The notes under the pieces were generated by a model. The model was not told the DNA's origin. It saw only the letters and a program-made list of their open reading frames with translations, and did no database searches. Below, piece by piece: positions 44,176 through 56,942 of a DNA stretch of 64,000 bases (position 1 is its first letter; each line of letters opens with the position of its first letter). Both the position numbers and the translations under genes were made by a program. Source of the stretch: Dermacentor variabilis (lineage: Eukaryota > Arthropoda > Arachnida > Ixodida > Ixodidae); the NCBI RefSeq assembly GCF_050947875.1, contig NC_134570.1, positions 203,559,750 to 203,623,749 on the forward strand, given 5' to 3'.

Positions 44176-46229
44176 GTATTTGGCGCCATGATGTATACGA
44201 CCAATTGTGATTTCACGAGCGGTGTTCGTGGCACGCTACACAGTTCGTCATACATCTTCGCACCCTTTGCGTTTCGCTATAGGCTCCGCAGAAACCATGC
44301 ACTCCACGTTTCAGTGGGTTCTTCTCGTATAAGATGAATTATACCACTTGACCTGTTGGTTTAGGTCTGGGATATCGCAACAGCTGATTTGGGGGACTTG
44401 AGGATTAACTTGTTTGGTTGGCGTCAGAAACTTGTTCGAGCCCATATATTCACAAGTTTTCTTCCTGTTGTACTGTGTGGAAAAAGGCGCGTAGTTACCT
44501 GTGGGATTGGGCCTTAAGCGTAAGAAGTGTTCACCTTTTCCTGGGTGTTGGCTTCCTCGAGCTTCTCGTACGAATAAGTCGTACCTCTGTGGATCTTCTT
44601 TTCTGTTGACTTATACATGTGTTTTGTTAATATCTCGCGTGCAGCCTGGTGAGCGCTTTTCATTGGCCTCTGATCCCTTCATATCTTGCAGTCTAGCAAA
44701 TTTTATATTGCTAGCAAGAGTTAAACATAGCCATGACCATAGTAATGATGACTGTGTTGCTCCTGGATTACTACGCGCGGTATTTTTGATATGACAGAAA
44801 GCTGAGCGAGGTTGTGAATATTCATTGTAAGAAAGGGAGGCGTACGAAGCACGGACGCATGACGAATGAGAAAGCGTCTTGTTGGCGTTTGTGTTATCCT
44901 CGTTATTCGTTCGCCCGTGTTTTAAATGCGAAGCATTTACTCGCCTATCATCGGAGTTAAGGTCGCCGCATATGTTACACGAAAGAACATGCCAATTTCG
45001 TCTCGGGGAAATGTGCGCCAATCCCGGACGCTGTGCAAGCAAACACTGGGTGTAGCACGAATTGAGGGGTCCGCAGCGGCAGGTGATGCACGTGAACTCC
45101 AACAGCAGCATGACGTCGTTGTCATGCTGTCATTCCATTCACGAGATTGTGATCATTCTACCATTGTACGTAACGAACTACATGTAACTCATTACTTGCG
45201 ATCAGTTACGAGTTGCGGTAATATTGTAATTTGCCCACCAACACATGCTCGGTAATTTAACGATTACTTTATTTTCTCGGTAGCGCTCTCTGTAATTCAA
45301 TTAACTTTTTCAGTAACCAATTATATGTAACAAGTCACAATTTTGGCGAAACAAGCTCTGACAAGGGACGCAACATTGAGCCCACAAGCCAGGCGGGAAC
45401 TACAAAGTTCAAAGGGATGAAAACATGTACATGGGTCGCCTCCTTCTATGAATCCGATTGCTTCAGCTGCACTGTCTTTAAATCCTTTGTCTCTCTCCAG
45501 CTACACCATGATTGCGTGAACATGGCTGGTTTGCAGATTTGCACACTTGGCAGTTCGCGCTCTGAGCTTTGCTCTTATAACACATTTCTACCTCTCGCTC
45601 CTGCAAGCTCTTAATAGGCGGCTTTCATAGGCGGTAAGAGCTGCTGCTAAATTCTTCGCTTAATGCATTCTTTGACTTCTCGTATACACGGACAGAAGTT
45701 TCTGTCCATTTGACTAATACGTTTCTATCTGTTTGATATTACGGGACTCATATACACCATCTTAGGTGATCGCAACACAAGTACAGTATTCCTTGGGCGA
45801 AATAATATCCAGAATTACACTGCGTTACAGATTTGGCCACATTTTCAAGGAAGGAAGGAAGGCCACATTTTCAAGCTTGCTCGCGTCCTTTACAATTAGT
45901 CGTCTAAGTCTATATAGCTAACGAAGGAAGGGCACCGGGTTTAGGTCCACCAGATGTTCGACTAATTGAAACAGGGCTTGTATGACTCGATAGCGATAGC
46001 CATTTCGGACGCTGCTGCCAGGGAATCGCCTAAGATTTTTCACTTTTGGCTGGCCCCGTCGGAACGCCTTCGTGTAACCCCCGCAAAAAACGAAGCGCTG
46101 CGTCTCCCAGACAACCCAGTCCCGAGCCTTGCAGCACCACAATCTTTTGAGCAAGGTGCTCGTACATTACTAACTTTATCTCCAACTCGCACATTAAGAG
46201 TGTTTTCAGTGTCGCTGCAGGAAGTGTTA
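44176..46229. other. Unassigned sequence with repeat fragments
   Basis: 44796-44870 is related to 30957-31030. 45160-45340 is full of GTAAC/GTTAC strings and resembles 46600-46735 in style, perhaps two ends of an old element. No gene is recognised. Confidence 0.35.
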
Positions 46230-46464
46230 AAAAAAAAAGGGGGGGGGTTGCGTGCCAAACCCGCTTTTTGATTATGAGGCACGCCGTAGTGGAGGACTCC
46301 GGAAATTTCGACCACCTGGGGTTCTTCAAGTACACCTAAATCTAAGTACACGGGTGTTTGCGCATTTCGCCCCCATTGAAAAGCGGCCGTCGTGGCCGGG
46401 ATTCGATCCCGCGGCCTCGTGCTGAGCAGCCCAACAGTATAGCCACTGAGCAACCACGGCGGGT
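46230..46464 (-). repeat. tRNA-derived SINE, minus strand
   Basis: Reverse complement of the full SINE: CCGCCGTGGTTGCTCAGTGG head, GGGATCGAATCCCGGCCACG B box, conserved tail, then a C9T10 run at its 3' end (46230-46250 on the plus strand as A10G9). Confidence 0.88.
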
Positions 46465-47479
46465 CGAGGCAAGATTACGCAATAAAATTTTGAAGGGTAA
46501 TTCTTCGTGAACATAAACAACTTGTGAATGGCTACAGAGGACACATTGAAAGAACCTGGCCAGCTCGTTCTATTTAGTGTATTTGTGCGATGTTAATAAA
46601 AGTAGGAGGGAAAGTAAGTTTAGAGTAATAGATTACTTTTCACTAATTGCTCAGTTACCTTCGTAGAACACTAATTAGTAACCGTGGTCAATTACGTTTT
46701 TGAAAGTAGTGGTGTTTGTAATCGGTTTACCGTGTATAAGTCTGCTGTTATGTTATCATCATCTTTCCATCATTTTATTGCGATAGAAAATGTAGGGGCA
46801 CTCCAGGTGCATTCTTGCCTTCGGCGTCGCCCTGATTTTCTGTATGAAGTCCAAGGGCGATAACACCGTCACAGCGCTTCGCATGCTGCATGTGCAAGTG
46901 AAAGCACGTGAGGGAAGCCGATGATCGCGGCTTAATGTGGCGCGCGCGAGAGACGCCGGGGGTCCAAGGCGCCGTCTTCCGTCGCGCGAAAGCTCGTGGT
47001 GGGAGGGCAGAGAGGGCAGGCAGCCTTGTGCTTCGGCAGCAACTGCGCATCGAAAGCATAACGAGTGATCGTGGCTCAATCTTGCGCGCCATATGCGGAG
47101 GAAAGCGGAGAGGGAGGGGAGCAGCTTCGACTCCGTCAACAAGTGCGGGCGCGTGCGCCGCATCTTGAAAGGGCTCTGCAGACATATGATACCATTTTTC
47201 GCGCTGGGTTCTTGCAGCTCTTGCCGCAGCTGCCACGCTTGCTCACCCCAGCGTTTCGGCAGCGAGTGTCCGCGTTCATCGAGTGTGCTGTATTCGTGTG
47301 AGCTTGTGTGAGCTGACACCATAGCTTGTTGATTCTGTTACTAAGCGAATGTTTCCAAGTTCACACGGCCGATAAAACTACTATCCTGACTTCGTATAGC
47401 TCTGTACTAATATTTTATCGGTGTCAATGCTTCGCCTTTCGGGCGAAACTGCGACTTTTTTTCCTCCATTGCTGTCACT
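46465..47479. other. Unassigned; GC-rich core at 46890-47290
   Basis: Long open frames occur on both strands in the GC-rich core (up to 187 codons, minus), overlapping each other with no motif, so I do not call them genes. The core looks like dispersed repeat sequence. Confidence 0.35.
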
Positions 47480-47830
47480 GCATTGTCATATGGTCATTAC
47501 GCCGTCTTTGAGGCGTCGTCATCAGCATTGCACCATGGCCATGCCATTGTTGACATCGCGTAGGCATTACGATGTCGCCGTCTCGCCGTCGTTCTATCGT
47601 CATATTGTCGTAGTGATTGCTTGCCGATTAACCATTGCCGTCGTCGCGTTTCCACTGTCATAATAATTTTATCGTCATGCCAAAGTCGACACGCTGTCCT
47701 ACAATCATCGTCATGCCGACGTTGTAACAACATCGCCGTCATACATTAGTCGTGCAGTCGTCACGCCATCGTCATCATACCATCCCCGTCACTCCAGTGT
47801 CGTCATAACATCGTCGCCACTCTTTGCGCA
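47480..47830 (-). repeat. Degenerate CATGACGACGATGG-type minisatellite
   Basis: Short blocks such as 'cgtcgtcat', 'catcgtcat', 'gccatcgtc' recur at 12-20 base steps. It is the reverse-complement orientation of the arrays at 60400-61640 and 62520-62970. Confidence 0.6.
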
Positions 47831-48394
47831 CATTTTAGTCGTCTATAGCTTTCATAAATGCCTCGCGTTACATTGACAATGATCAAGAAGGGTCCGCGCC
47901 TTAAAATTTTACGCTTCCTTTGCCGTACGTGATTCTTGACAAGGCTCGTTGTTGTCTAGAAGGATTTGCATCATGTGTACGTCGATTGAGACAGTCTGTG
48001 CGTCGTTCAACTTCCTTCTGGCGTGGTTTCGACATATTATATAGCACGACAAAATGAAGACGACGGAAGATGAAAGAACGAATACATGCCCTTCCATCGC
48101 TTGTCCCGTAATTTACCTCGTTTTCGCACCGTTTCGTGCTCGCCTTTTCGTACTAATCAACATGTAGCAATTCGTCTGACAGCTTCCTTCGCTGCGTTGG
48201 GCGAAGTGGCGTGTTCCTGCGTATATTCTTTGTGCAGTTCGTGAAAACAACAGCTGTTCACTTGTCATCCCTTGTTGCATCTGTGCAGATAAAGTGAACG
48301 TTGAGTGTGTAGCTTACAGATGTCATTCATGGCAGTCTTACATGGCAGTCTTGCATGGCTCCTGCCTTCATTCATGATGGCCAGAACATAACGT
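47831..48394. other. Unassigned sequence
   Basis: Nothing recognised, apart from a short direct repeat 'atggcagtctta/tgcatggc' near 48330-48360. Confidence 0.35.
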
Positions 48395-48407
48395 AGCCCG
48401 CGCATTC

Positions 48408-48648
48408 ACCCGCTGCGGTGGCTTAGCGGCTATGGTGTTGCGCTGATAAGCACGAGGACGCTGGATCTAACCCCAGCCGCGGGGGCCGCGTTTCTATGCG
48501 GACGAAATGCAAAAACGTCCGTGTCTCGCGCATAGGGGGCACGTTACAGATTTCCTGATGGTCAAAATTAATCCGCAATCCCCCTCAACACGGCGGGCCT
48601 CATAATCAAATCGTGGTTTTGGCACGTGAAACTCCAGAATTGAATTCA
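48408..48648 (+). repeat. tRNA-derived SINE, diverged full-length copy
   Basis: A- and B-box regions are present (CGGTGGCTTAGCGG; GGACGCTGGATCTAACCCC) with many substitutions; the tail is complete. Flanked by a 13 bp duplication with two mismatches (48395-48407, 48649-48661), consistent with an old insertion. Confidence 0.85.
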
Positions 48649-48661
48649 AGCCCGTGTATTC

Positions 48662-50001
48662 GCGCCAAGATGTTGCACGAATAGTACGATCAGCATTTTT
48701 TCAGGACGCCAAGATCGCACGCACGTGTTCTTTCCCTCGAGGCAGATGCTGGCCTCACGTGGAGAATAAACTCCGTAAAAGGCGGTGAACGTGCTCCCAG
48801 TGCCCCGAAGGGGATCGACCGAGAACGCGGGCCCTAACGCAGGTATCTTCAAACGTTTGCGGCCCGCGGAATATTAAAAATGTGCATCACAACTCCACTT
48901 GAGCGCTACGTAATGCCAAACATTGTTGTTTGGTAGTAGATGGGCATTAACGAACCGTGGTAATTTTCTGAAACAAAACGTGTGCCCCAATTTTTGCACA
49001 TGAAATCTTTTTATGACATTGCATTGTTAGAGATGATTGCTATGTGCAAATTTACATTTTTAGAACATGTACAATTATACACATATTCAGCTTATCAAAA
49101 ATTTATCACGCGAGCGTCGACCACACAGCCTTAGTGCTGCAAGGAACACTCCTGAAGCGAACGGCCAGCGGATGGCACTTGAACTAGAAATCGTCTTGCA
49201 CGCCTGCCCATATTGGCGCCGATCCCACCGCCCTTGATTCACCGCTACAAGGCCGTTGACAACACGTCGTGTGGTTGACTGTCGTGCGATAATATTAAAC
49301 TATTGGGAGGCTATACATCACTTCATATAGTTACTCGATGCCGAGCGGCTAAAAGATTGTGGTTCCGACCATATCTTGACCGGTGACGTCACTCGTGGAT
49401 TCACCTGTTAGGACGGAGCAAGTCCAATGTGCATCATAGGTGACGCCATTGCGCTCGAGGTACGCCATATATCAGGCTACGCTATATATGAGTAGAATGT
49501 GATCACGTATGTGCGAAAGGATAAGTGATAGCACATTGTTTCTTCGACGCTCTAGCGGATTTGAAGGTCACATTGATAGGGGTAACGTAACGAAGTGAAC
49601 GGAACGTCCATGATAGTGTATTCGGTTGAAAACAGCCTTTCTCGTGCGAGCAGAGAATATTATTGCAAATGGTTCATTTCCGCATTGGAGCTCTTTTGTG
49701 CTCCTTACTTTCGAAGAATGACATACTTCATTATCGGCAGAACTAGTTGCGGGGTGAATCGGTGTTTTAAAACGATGGAACAATGAAGCTCAGTGGCATG
49801 CAGGGACACAATGAACGGGAACAGGCGCCAGTAGCTTTCTGCAAGTGTACCTAGGACAAAAGCGGCAGCAGCGGGCCAATGTTGGCACACATGTAAATGT
49901 CAGTAAATGGGTCCCCCGGATTGCAATCTTTCTTGGTGACCAAGGATGCTCTATGAAGACATGTCCAACGACAGTGTTCTTCCTTCAGCTACTTTGCTTC
50001 A

Positions 50002-50002
<1 letters not shown>
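48662..50002. other. Unassigned sequence
   Basis: No supported gene or repeat. Confidence 0.35.

Positions 50003-50082
<80 letters not shown>
50003..50082. repeat. (TA)n microsatellite
   Basis: About 40 TA dinucleotides, ending directly at the hammerhead-like motif. Confidence 0.95.
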
Positions 50083-50085
<3 letters not shown>

Positions 50086-50160
50086 TGAAGTAGACGCGCG
50101 TATGAAGCGGTTTATTGACGTTTCGGCCGGTGTCTGGCCTTCATCAGAATACATGGCATG
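50083..50160 (-). ncRNA. Hammerhead-ribozyme-like motif of a Penelope-like element
   Basis: Minus strand: stem I strand GUA, core box CUGAUGA (plus 50141-50147), a stem II of GGCC/GGCC, core box GAAA (plus 50121-50124), a stem III ACG...CGU, cleavage base C (50093) and the returning stem I strand UAC. This matches the type I hammerheads described in Penelope-like retroelements. One extra A between the CUGAUGA box and stem II may weaken it. The 'gacgtttcggccgg...ggccttcatcag' wording is also typical of Penelope terminal repeats. Neighbouring sequence up to about 50580 may belong to the same element, but no RT or GIY-YIG domain is seen. Confidence 0.6.
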
Positions 50161-50640
50161 GTGTCAGTACAGTTAATATACATGTGCATATCAACCAAAT
50201 GAAGACATGTTTACATGAAAAACGAATAAAATGGGCGAACAAAATGCATCTGAATCGTTCAAAGGACAGCTGATACGTGTATAAACCGATGGCGATTGCA
50301 AACATATACAAATACAAAGCATAAAACGCAAAAATACAATGATAAACAAGCAAACAAATCACATATGCGTAGCACCGGGTCGCTCAGCATTTCTTGGGTT
50401 CGTTGCGTGGTGTCTGGCTTTTCACTTCTTGGTTTGGTTTGCATTGGGGGAAAGCTTCGCGTACAACCACCTTCCTTTAGGAGAGGGGCTTTGTCTTTTT
50501 TTTCTGATACACGGAAGAATTTATTCCGCTCCACCGGCAATTAATTTCTTGTTTATATTAGGAAAGGGCCAAGAACCCAGATAACCATTTATGTTCCATA
50601 GCTCTCCATAGAAGATCGTGTAACAACACAATACATTACA
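50161..50640. other. Unassigned, possibly Penelope-derived
   Basis: No coding motif. Position next to the hammerhead-like motif is the only reason to suspect a Penelope terminal repeat. Confidence 0.3.
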
Positions 50641-50917
50641 CACGTCCTATAGATATTTATATTTGTTGCACAGTTTTGTTTTTCCCCCTCTGGCTATTTC
50701 TGTGAAATTTCCAGTGTATCTAACAGTCGTCGCGCATAGTTCGGTGGCGATGGACGGGGACCATCCAGGGGATCCGCCGGAACCGGTGGCGTCAGCGACG
50801 GCCTCCTCCAGGAAACGGATCGGGCTGTGTATTGATAGCGAGAGCGAGGGCACCAATTTCAACTCGCTCAGCAGCGAAGACCCTTCGTATGAGGACGACT
50901 ACGAACTTATTTAATCG

Positions 50918-52086
50918 TCGAACATATATTAGTTAATTTCCGAACATAACACCAACAATACGATTATTTGCAGACGACTGCGTAATTTACCGAATATTAT
51001 CGAGCCTTTGCGACATCATTGCTCTCCAGACTGATCTTGATGAGCTAACTCATTGGTGCGGCAGGTGGCAAATGGTAATTAACGCAGATAAAACTATACA
51101 TCTCAAGTTTACTTCCGCTACTAACACGAGTCCTAATGCCTACTCAGTTAATAATACTATTATTGAAACTGCAGCGTCGGTAAAATACCTGGGTGTAAAT
51201 TTTAGCTCTAATTTATCCTGTAGCACTTCATATTGAACTGATTGCTACCAAAGCCTAAAAAAAAAAAAAAACGTGGTCTTCTTAAACGCCGACTACACCA
51301 AGCCAACGAGGACACAAAACTACACGCATTCAACATGCTAATCAGGCCTGTGATAGAATACGCGTCAGTGATCTGGAACGCTCATTATACGTATCTTATT
51401 AACATGTTGGAATATATAAAAAAGAAGGCTGCTCGATTCATCCTTTCCCGTTACTCTTGGTATCAAAGTGTAACAGCACTGAAAATATCGCTCCATCTCC
51501 CGCCTCTGGTCATGCGCAGAAAATTCAGCCGTTTATCTTTTTTCCATACTCTCTACCACAGCAACACACCATTTGCAAGTTCACATCTCCTCCCAGCGCC
51601 GCACACATCGGCTCGTGTAGACCTTATGAAGGTGACTAAACCCATTTTCGCTCGGACAGAACAATACAAATACTCACCTTTGGTCCTGGCTATTGAAGAG
51701 TGGAATTCGCTTCCTTCTAGCATTGCGGCTATCGCTGGAAAATAATTTCAAACAGCTCTTCAGTCACACTTAGAAAATTCTATTGTAGAATGATGTGCGT
51801 TTTTTTTTCAGTGTGTGCGTGTCGGCCGTAACGTTCCGTGAAATGTTAGATGCCATGTTTTGTAACTTCTGAAGGTGCGATTTTGGTTTTGTTTTGTGGG
51901 ATTTGCTACATGTGCATTTTTTCACTACCTGTTCCTAGCCATTCTTCCCCCTATTAACTTGTACCTGGCTTCTTAACTTGTTTATTCCTGTCTTCAGCCG
52001 TTTATATTCTGTGTTGTATATTGTTAAGTTTTCTTTGATGAATACCCCCTATGTAATGCCCGCATTGGGCCTTTAGAGCATTGAAA

Positions 52087-52129
<43 letters not shown>

Positions 52130-52157
52130 ATGAATAAATAAATAAATAAATAAATAA
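50918..52157 (+). pseudogene. CR1/Jockey-like LINE, 5'-truncated
   Basis: Begins within the RT: LFADDCVIYR near 50964-50990 supplies the catalytic pair, then INADKT and VKYLGVNFSS in the same frame. A stop and frameshift near 51236 precede the 51242-51745 frame (RPVIEYASVIW, ARFILSRYSW, EEWNSLPSSI), the normal C-terminal region of the family. The 3' UTR ends in (AAAT)n at 52081-52157. It has no RNase H. It sits inside ORF1 of the I-group LINE. The target duplication is hidden by the AT-rich tail. Confidence 0.8.
52081..52157 (+). repeat. (AAAT)n tail of the CR1-like LINE
   Basis: About 18 tetramers with one variant; the element's 3' terminus. Confidence 0.92.
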
Positions 52158-55100
52158 TTTCGGAGCAGCAAGGCGTAGAGAAGGAACACCAGGGCCGCTT
52201 CGTCCTCCAGTACACAAACTGTTGGGCCTACGCGGTGCCCCGACACCAACACCATCCTGTATATGCCTGCGATACACAACGGTAACATGAAACGTCTTAA
52301 TAGGCAATCTGTCTGAACTCAGCTGGAGACCGTGGTGCCCAACGAAATCACGGACATCAAAGTGAACACTCGCAAAAATGTACTGGCGGTTGATGTTCTG
52401 CATGCGGGTGCTCATAGCGCCCTACGCAAGGTAACAGATCTTGATGGCATGCAGGTGCGCTTTCACATCCCGCTGGGTTCTGATGTCATCACCGGTGTCA
52501 TATACGGCGTAGACTTGGCCATCGTCAGCAAGGACTTGCCGGTTCTGGCTAAAACAGCGAGTGATAATGACGTCATTGTTGATGTCTTGCGCCTGGGAAA
52601 CTCCCGTTGCGTGAAGATTGTGCTCAAGGGCAACAGCGTGCCGTCGCACGTTAAGGTAGGGACTTTCGTCATCCTGTCCGTGCTTTCATTCTGAAGCCTT
52701 TGCAGTGCCGCAACTGCATGACACTAGGACACGCGAGCAGCGTCTGTGAGGACGAAACAGTGTGCTCTGGCTGTGCTGAGCCACACGCCGCCGGCAAATG
52801 TGCGGCCACTGTCATGAAATGTCCGAACTGCCACGGATCTCATGAGGCTTCATGAAAGGACTGCCCAAAAATTAAATAAGAAATGGCAATCTTAAAAGAA
52901 ATGGCAAGAAATCATTCCTCTGATCGAGAAGCCGCCGCTAAAATCGGGAAACGATGCTCCCATCACCGACGTTCCTCAAGGAAAGCTGTGTCAGTGACGC
53001 GTGTGCCACCTCCACTGTCACCTCCTTCACTGCCACCCAAGCCACGCACATAAGAAAGGACTACAAGGGATAAGGGGACTGAGAATAATATGGACACCGA
53101 AGACTGGCCTGCGTTGCCAAAGCGGCAACCACCTGCAGATGCACTGCAGACCGACAAAAGTAATCTACCCCGAGCACCTCGTGCCGTTGAATTGACTGAG
53201 CAGGATCAGCAAGTGGTTGTGATGGTGCGATCACTGATGAATGCGATTGAAAGCTGCAGACACCGACAGCTCAAAGCGCATTGAAAATACTGGACGCACT
53301 GAATCCAGCACTTGAAAGCCTAATATAAGCACCATGGCTCACCTAAACCTTTCTTTTCGCACTGTAGTTAGATCTGGGACGATTTTTCAACGGTATGCCA
53401 CAGGCTTGAAGTCCCGCATCTCTGATTTGCGCTAATTTGTCTTGAAGAACCGGTTTCCTATACTTGTTATTTGTGAACCGAACGTATCAACTCCTTACAA
53501 CTTATCTGGTGACGAAGTTTTTATTCTTCCTCATGCGAGGAACGAAGCAACGTTATCACTTACATCCGCACGGACTTGACCTATGTTCCGCATACGGTTC
53601 AGCCTCATGACTACAACCAATACGTATGCCTCCGCGTCAGAAAGAACAAAATGTTTTTCACTCTTATTGGTTGTTACATCTCCCCATCAAGGCAGTTCGA
53701 CTTTGAAAGACTGAAATATATATTGCAGGAAACTCATGGCCCCTGGGTCATCACTGGGGACTTCAATGCGCATCACTTGCTTTTGGGTGGCACCAAGATC
53801 AACTAAAGGGGAATGAATGTTGTGTCGCTTGCCTCTGATTGCGGCCTCTGCATCATGAACCATGCTAGCCCGACATATCTGCGCGGTACGGTGCATAGGA
53901 GCTGCCTCGACTTGGCCTTAATGTCACAGAGCTTCACGTCACATGTCAAATGGTTTTGCGACATCGAGACTCACGGGAGTGATCGCATTCCCACCTACCT
54001 AAAGATTAATGGACTCACTCGGTCTTTCTCTCATAGTGTCTCGAACAGCAGTGACTGGACTATGTTCACGTCGCTTATTGAAAAAGCGTGTCGGGGAGAT
54101 TTCACCGGCAACGTCGACGACACCATCGCAGAAGCAATGAAAACTGCGAAGTGATTATTATCGATGTTGTCAAACCGTACTGATTTCAACATTAAACTTA
54201 AGAGACTTCCTGCGATTCGACGGCATGCAGAGCGACGATACAGACGCACTAAATCTATTTATGATCTCAGAGACGCACGGCCCATTCAGAAGAAAATTAA
54301 GCCTCGCAGAGACAAACTAGAGAGTGAGCGTTGGAAGAGATTCCGTGAGTCGCTGGACCCTCGGAAGCCGCTTTCACATAACTGGAGGACAGTCCGCGGT
54401 CTTCGTTCATTGCCGCAACAACGACACCCATTCGCAGCTTTGGCCCTCCATCTTGGCCAAACTGAGCTCGGTGTGGCGGAGGAATTCTGTACGAGAGTCA
54501 CTGGCGAGCCTGTCAACGCCAACATTGATGTGATTGACTTCCCTGCGGCTTGGGTACCAGAACTGGACGTGTCTTTTAGCATGGAAGAACTCGAAGCTGC
54601 CCTAGCTATTACAAAACGATCGTACTCTCCAGGCCCTGACGGCGTCACCTATGCTGGCCTAGGACCCCTTGGACAAAAGGCGAGAAGAGCGCTTGTGAGC
54701 AGTTTCATCAACTCGTGGCAAAAAGGTACAGTTCCCCGGCAATTGAATTTATGTCGGCTGGTACCTGCGCTAAAGCCGGGAAAATCTCCGTTGGATTTGG
54801 CGACATATCGCCCTATCGTTCTGGCCAGCTGCGTCAGAAAGGTGAGAGAGAGGATGGTCCTTGTACGTCTAGAATGTTGTCTCGAGCATGACAATATCTC
54901 CCCAGCTTCCATGGCAGGGTTTCATGGGGGTCGTTCCTCAATTGATAGCGTCACTGACCTGACAACGTTTGTGAAACAGGAGAAAAGCCGTAAGCGCATA
55001 TCAGTTACGCTCTTTCTCAACGTGAAAGGCGCATATGACAAAGTTGCACATGACGCCGTAATCAACTCCCTGGAGACTATTGGAATTGGCAGCCGTATGC

Positions 55101-56934
55101 TTCGCTGGTTATCCGACTATATAACTCGCCGGTCGTTTTTTGTACAAACAAAAGATCGACCCAGAGCTGAATATTACACTTATCGCGCCGTGCCTCAAGA
55201 AGGATTATTGAGTTCCACGTTGTTCAATGTGACACTCATTGCACTAGCTGAAGTTTTCCCTAATATAATCTACCTCTCGATATACGCAGATGACATTTGC
55301 CTTTGGACGTCTGTGGTAACTCGCCTTCAGGTTTGCGCGCGATTGCAGCGGGCAGCAACTGTGAGATCAGCATAAACACAAGGCTTGACTACATCGACTG
55401 AGAAATGTGCATTGATTGCATTCACACGTAAACCCATGACCCCATACCCAGTATCCATTCAAGGACGCACTATCACCTATGGAAAGACCCATCGATTACT
55501 GGGTGTAATAAATCGATCTAAATCTTTCCTGGAGCCCTCATTGCCCGTACCTGAAGAAAAGACTGTTGCCGATTGCTCAGGTACTCAGATTCATGTGCGG
55601 GAAAACAAGAGGCACATATGTACTCTCCATGCTTCAGTTTTACAGAGCTCTATTCCTAGGCTATTTACACTACAGCCTTCCAGTGTTGTCCAGTACGTGC
55701 AAGTCAAATATTCGCTCATTGGAGAGCTTACAGGGCCAAGCATTGCGCACGTGTTTAGGACTTCCTCGCTGTGCATCAACAGCTGCAGCAATCGTACTCG
55801 CCAAAGATCATTCCATCCAAATATACGTCGCTGTAGATTGTCTCAGAACGCATATCCGTCATCCTTCCCGCGTCCTTGATCATCACTTGGCGTTCTTGCC
55901 ATCTATGAGACCGTGTGCAACGTTTTCTGAAGTTATAATCACGCATACAGGTTCTTTCGTTAGGACACATACTAGCAGCAAGGCCTTCATTACCTTTGTG
56001 GTGTCTCCAACAGCCTCAAGTGCGCCTAAGTATCCCGGGTGCAAAGAAGGCCAATCACTCAACAATAGCTCTGAGACAGGTGACGCTGCTATTAATGAAT
56101 GAGACATACGGGGCCCCAATACACATCTATACAAATGGTCCGGTCTCACCTCGTTCCGGCTACGAAAACCACAATCAAATTAAAACTGTCCCACTTGACA
56201 ACATCAACGGTGGCAGAGCTTGCTGCCCTGCGTGCTGCTGTCAAATATCTCCTGCAAGACACCTCAGAAATGCGTCCTCTTTTGCGACCTTAAAGCAGCA
56301 CTTCAGAGTCTGCATTTTTCCATGTGTCATAGGACTCATGAGCAGCTAACATATGTAATAAGAGATCACCATGAAGCTGTCGCTAAAGGGCATGATATAA
56401 TGTTCCAATGGTTACCTGGAAACACCGGCATTGCTGGTAATGACCGTCGACGAAGGCGCCTGGTCTGCCCATCTCGATGCCTGACCAGTTCTAATGCCCT
56501 TATTAAGAACCGACGCTGCAAGAAAGCTTCATAATGTTGCTAAAGCTAAGACACACAAATACTGCTCTTCTTCCAACCTCCCGAAGTGTCTTCATAGGCT
56601 GGATCCATCCTTCAAGCTACAAGTGCCATCAAGAATTTCTCGCTCTGAGGCGACAGTAGTGAGCCGCGTCTAACTTAGGGTGGAATTCATGAAGGCCTAC
56701 TCGTTCCGCATAGGAATGGGGGATACGCCCATGTGCGAATCTTGCGGAACCACAGAAACGATTGAATACATCCTATGTATCTGTCCCCAATACGACGTCG
56801 AACGCGAAGTTCTCCGGACAGCACTCGACCAGCTGGACTCCAGACCAATTTCCCTAATGAAGACCCTTGGACCCTGACCGTATGGGTCGATGGCACAGAA
56901 AGCCACGAAAGCGCTCTTGAAATACCTCAAGTCG

Positions 56935-56942
56935 ACAGGTCG
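56935..56942 (+). repeat. Target-site duplication of the RTE-like LINE (left)
   Basis: ACAGGTCG, repeated at 58973-58980; across it the I-group LINE ORF2 frame is continuous. Confidence 0.75.

Larger units (their letters stand above)
50750..53328 (+). pseudogene. I-group LINE ORF1 remnant (copy 2)
   Basis: Starts at ATG 50750 with MDGDHPGDPPEP, aligned to MDVESPGEVPGP in copy 1, and runs to about 50914, where the CR1-like LINE interrupts. It resumes at 52158 (SSKA-stop-RRN..., matching HKAKRRL in copy 1). RLNRQSV is followed by a TGA, then LETVVPNEITDIKVNTRKN, and after a frameshift near 52680 the zinc knuckles CRNC...GH...C, CSGC...H...C and CPNC...H...C, with another TGA before the last Cys. 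It ends at TAA 53326-53328. Confidence 0.8.

Noticed and set aside
45160..46735. DNA transposon with GTAAC-rich ends
   Set aside because: The two GTAAC-rich blocks look alike in style, but I could not define matching terminal repeats or a target duplication.
46759..47322. 187-codon minus-strand ORF and overlapping ORFs on both strands
   Set aside because: They overlap heavily in several frames in a GC-rich patch without motifs; length is explained by low stop-codon frequency.
52002..52415. 137-codon minus-strand ORF with Leu-Phe-Ile-Tyr repeats
   Set aside because: Translation of the (AAAT)n tail of the CR1-like LINE.
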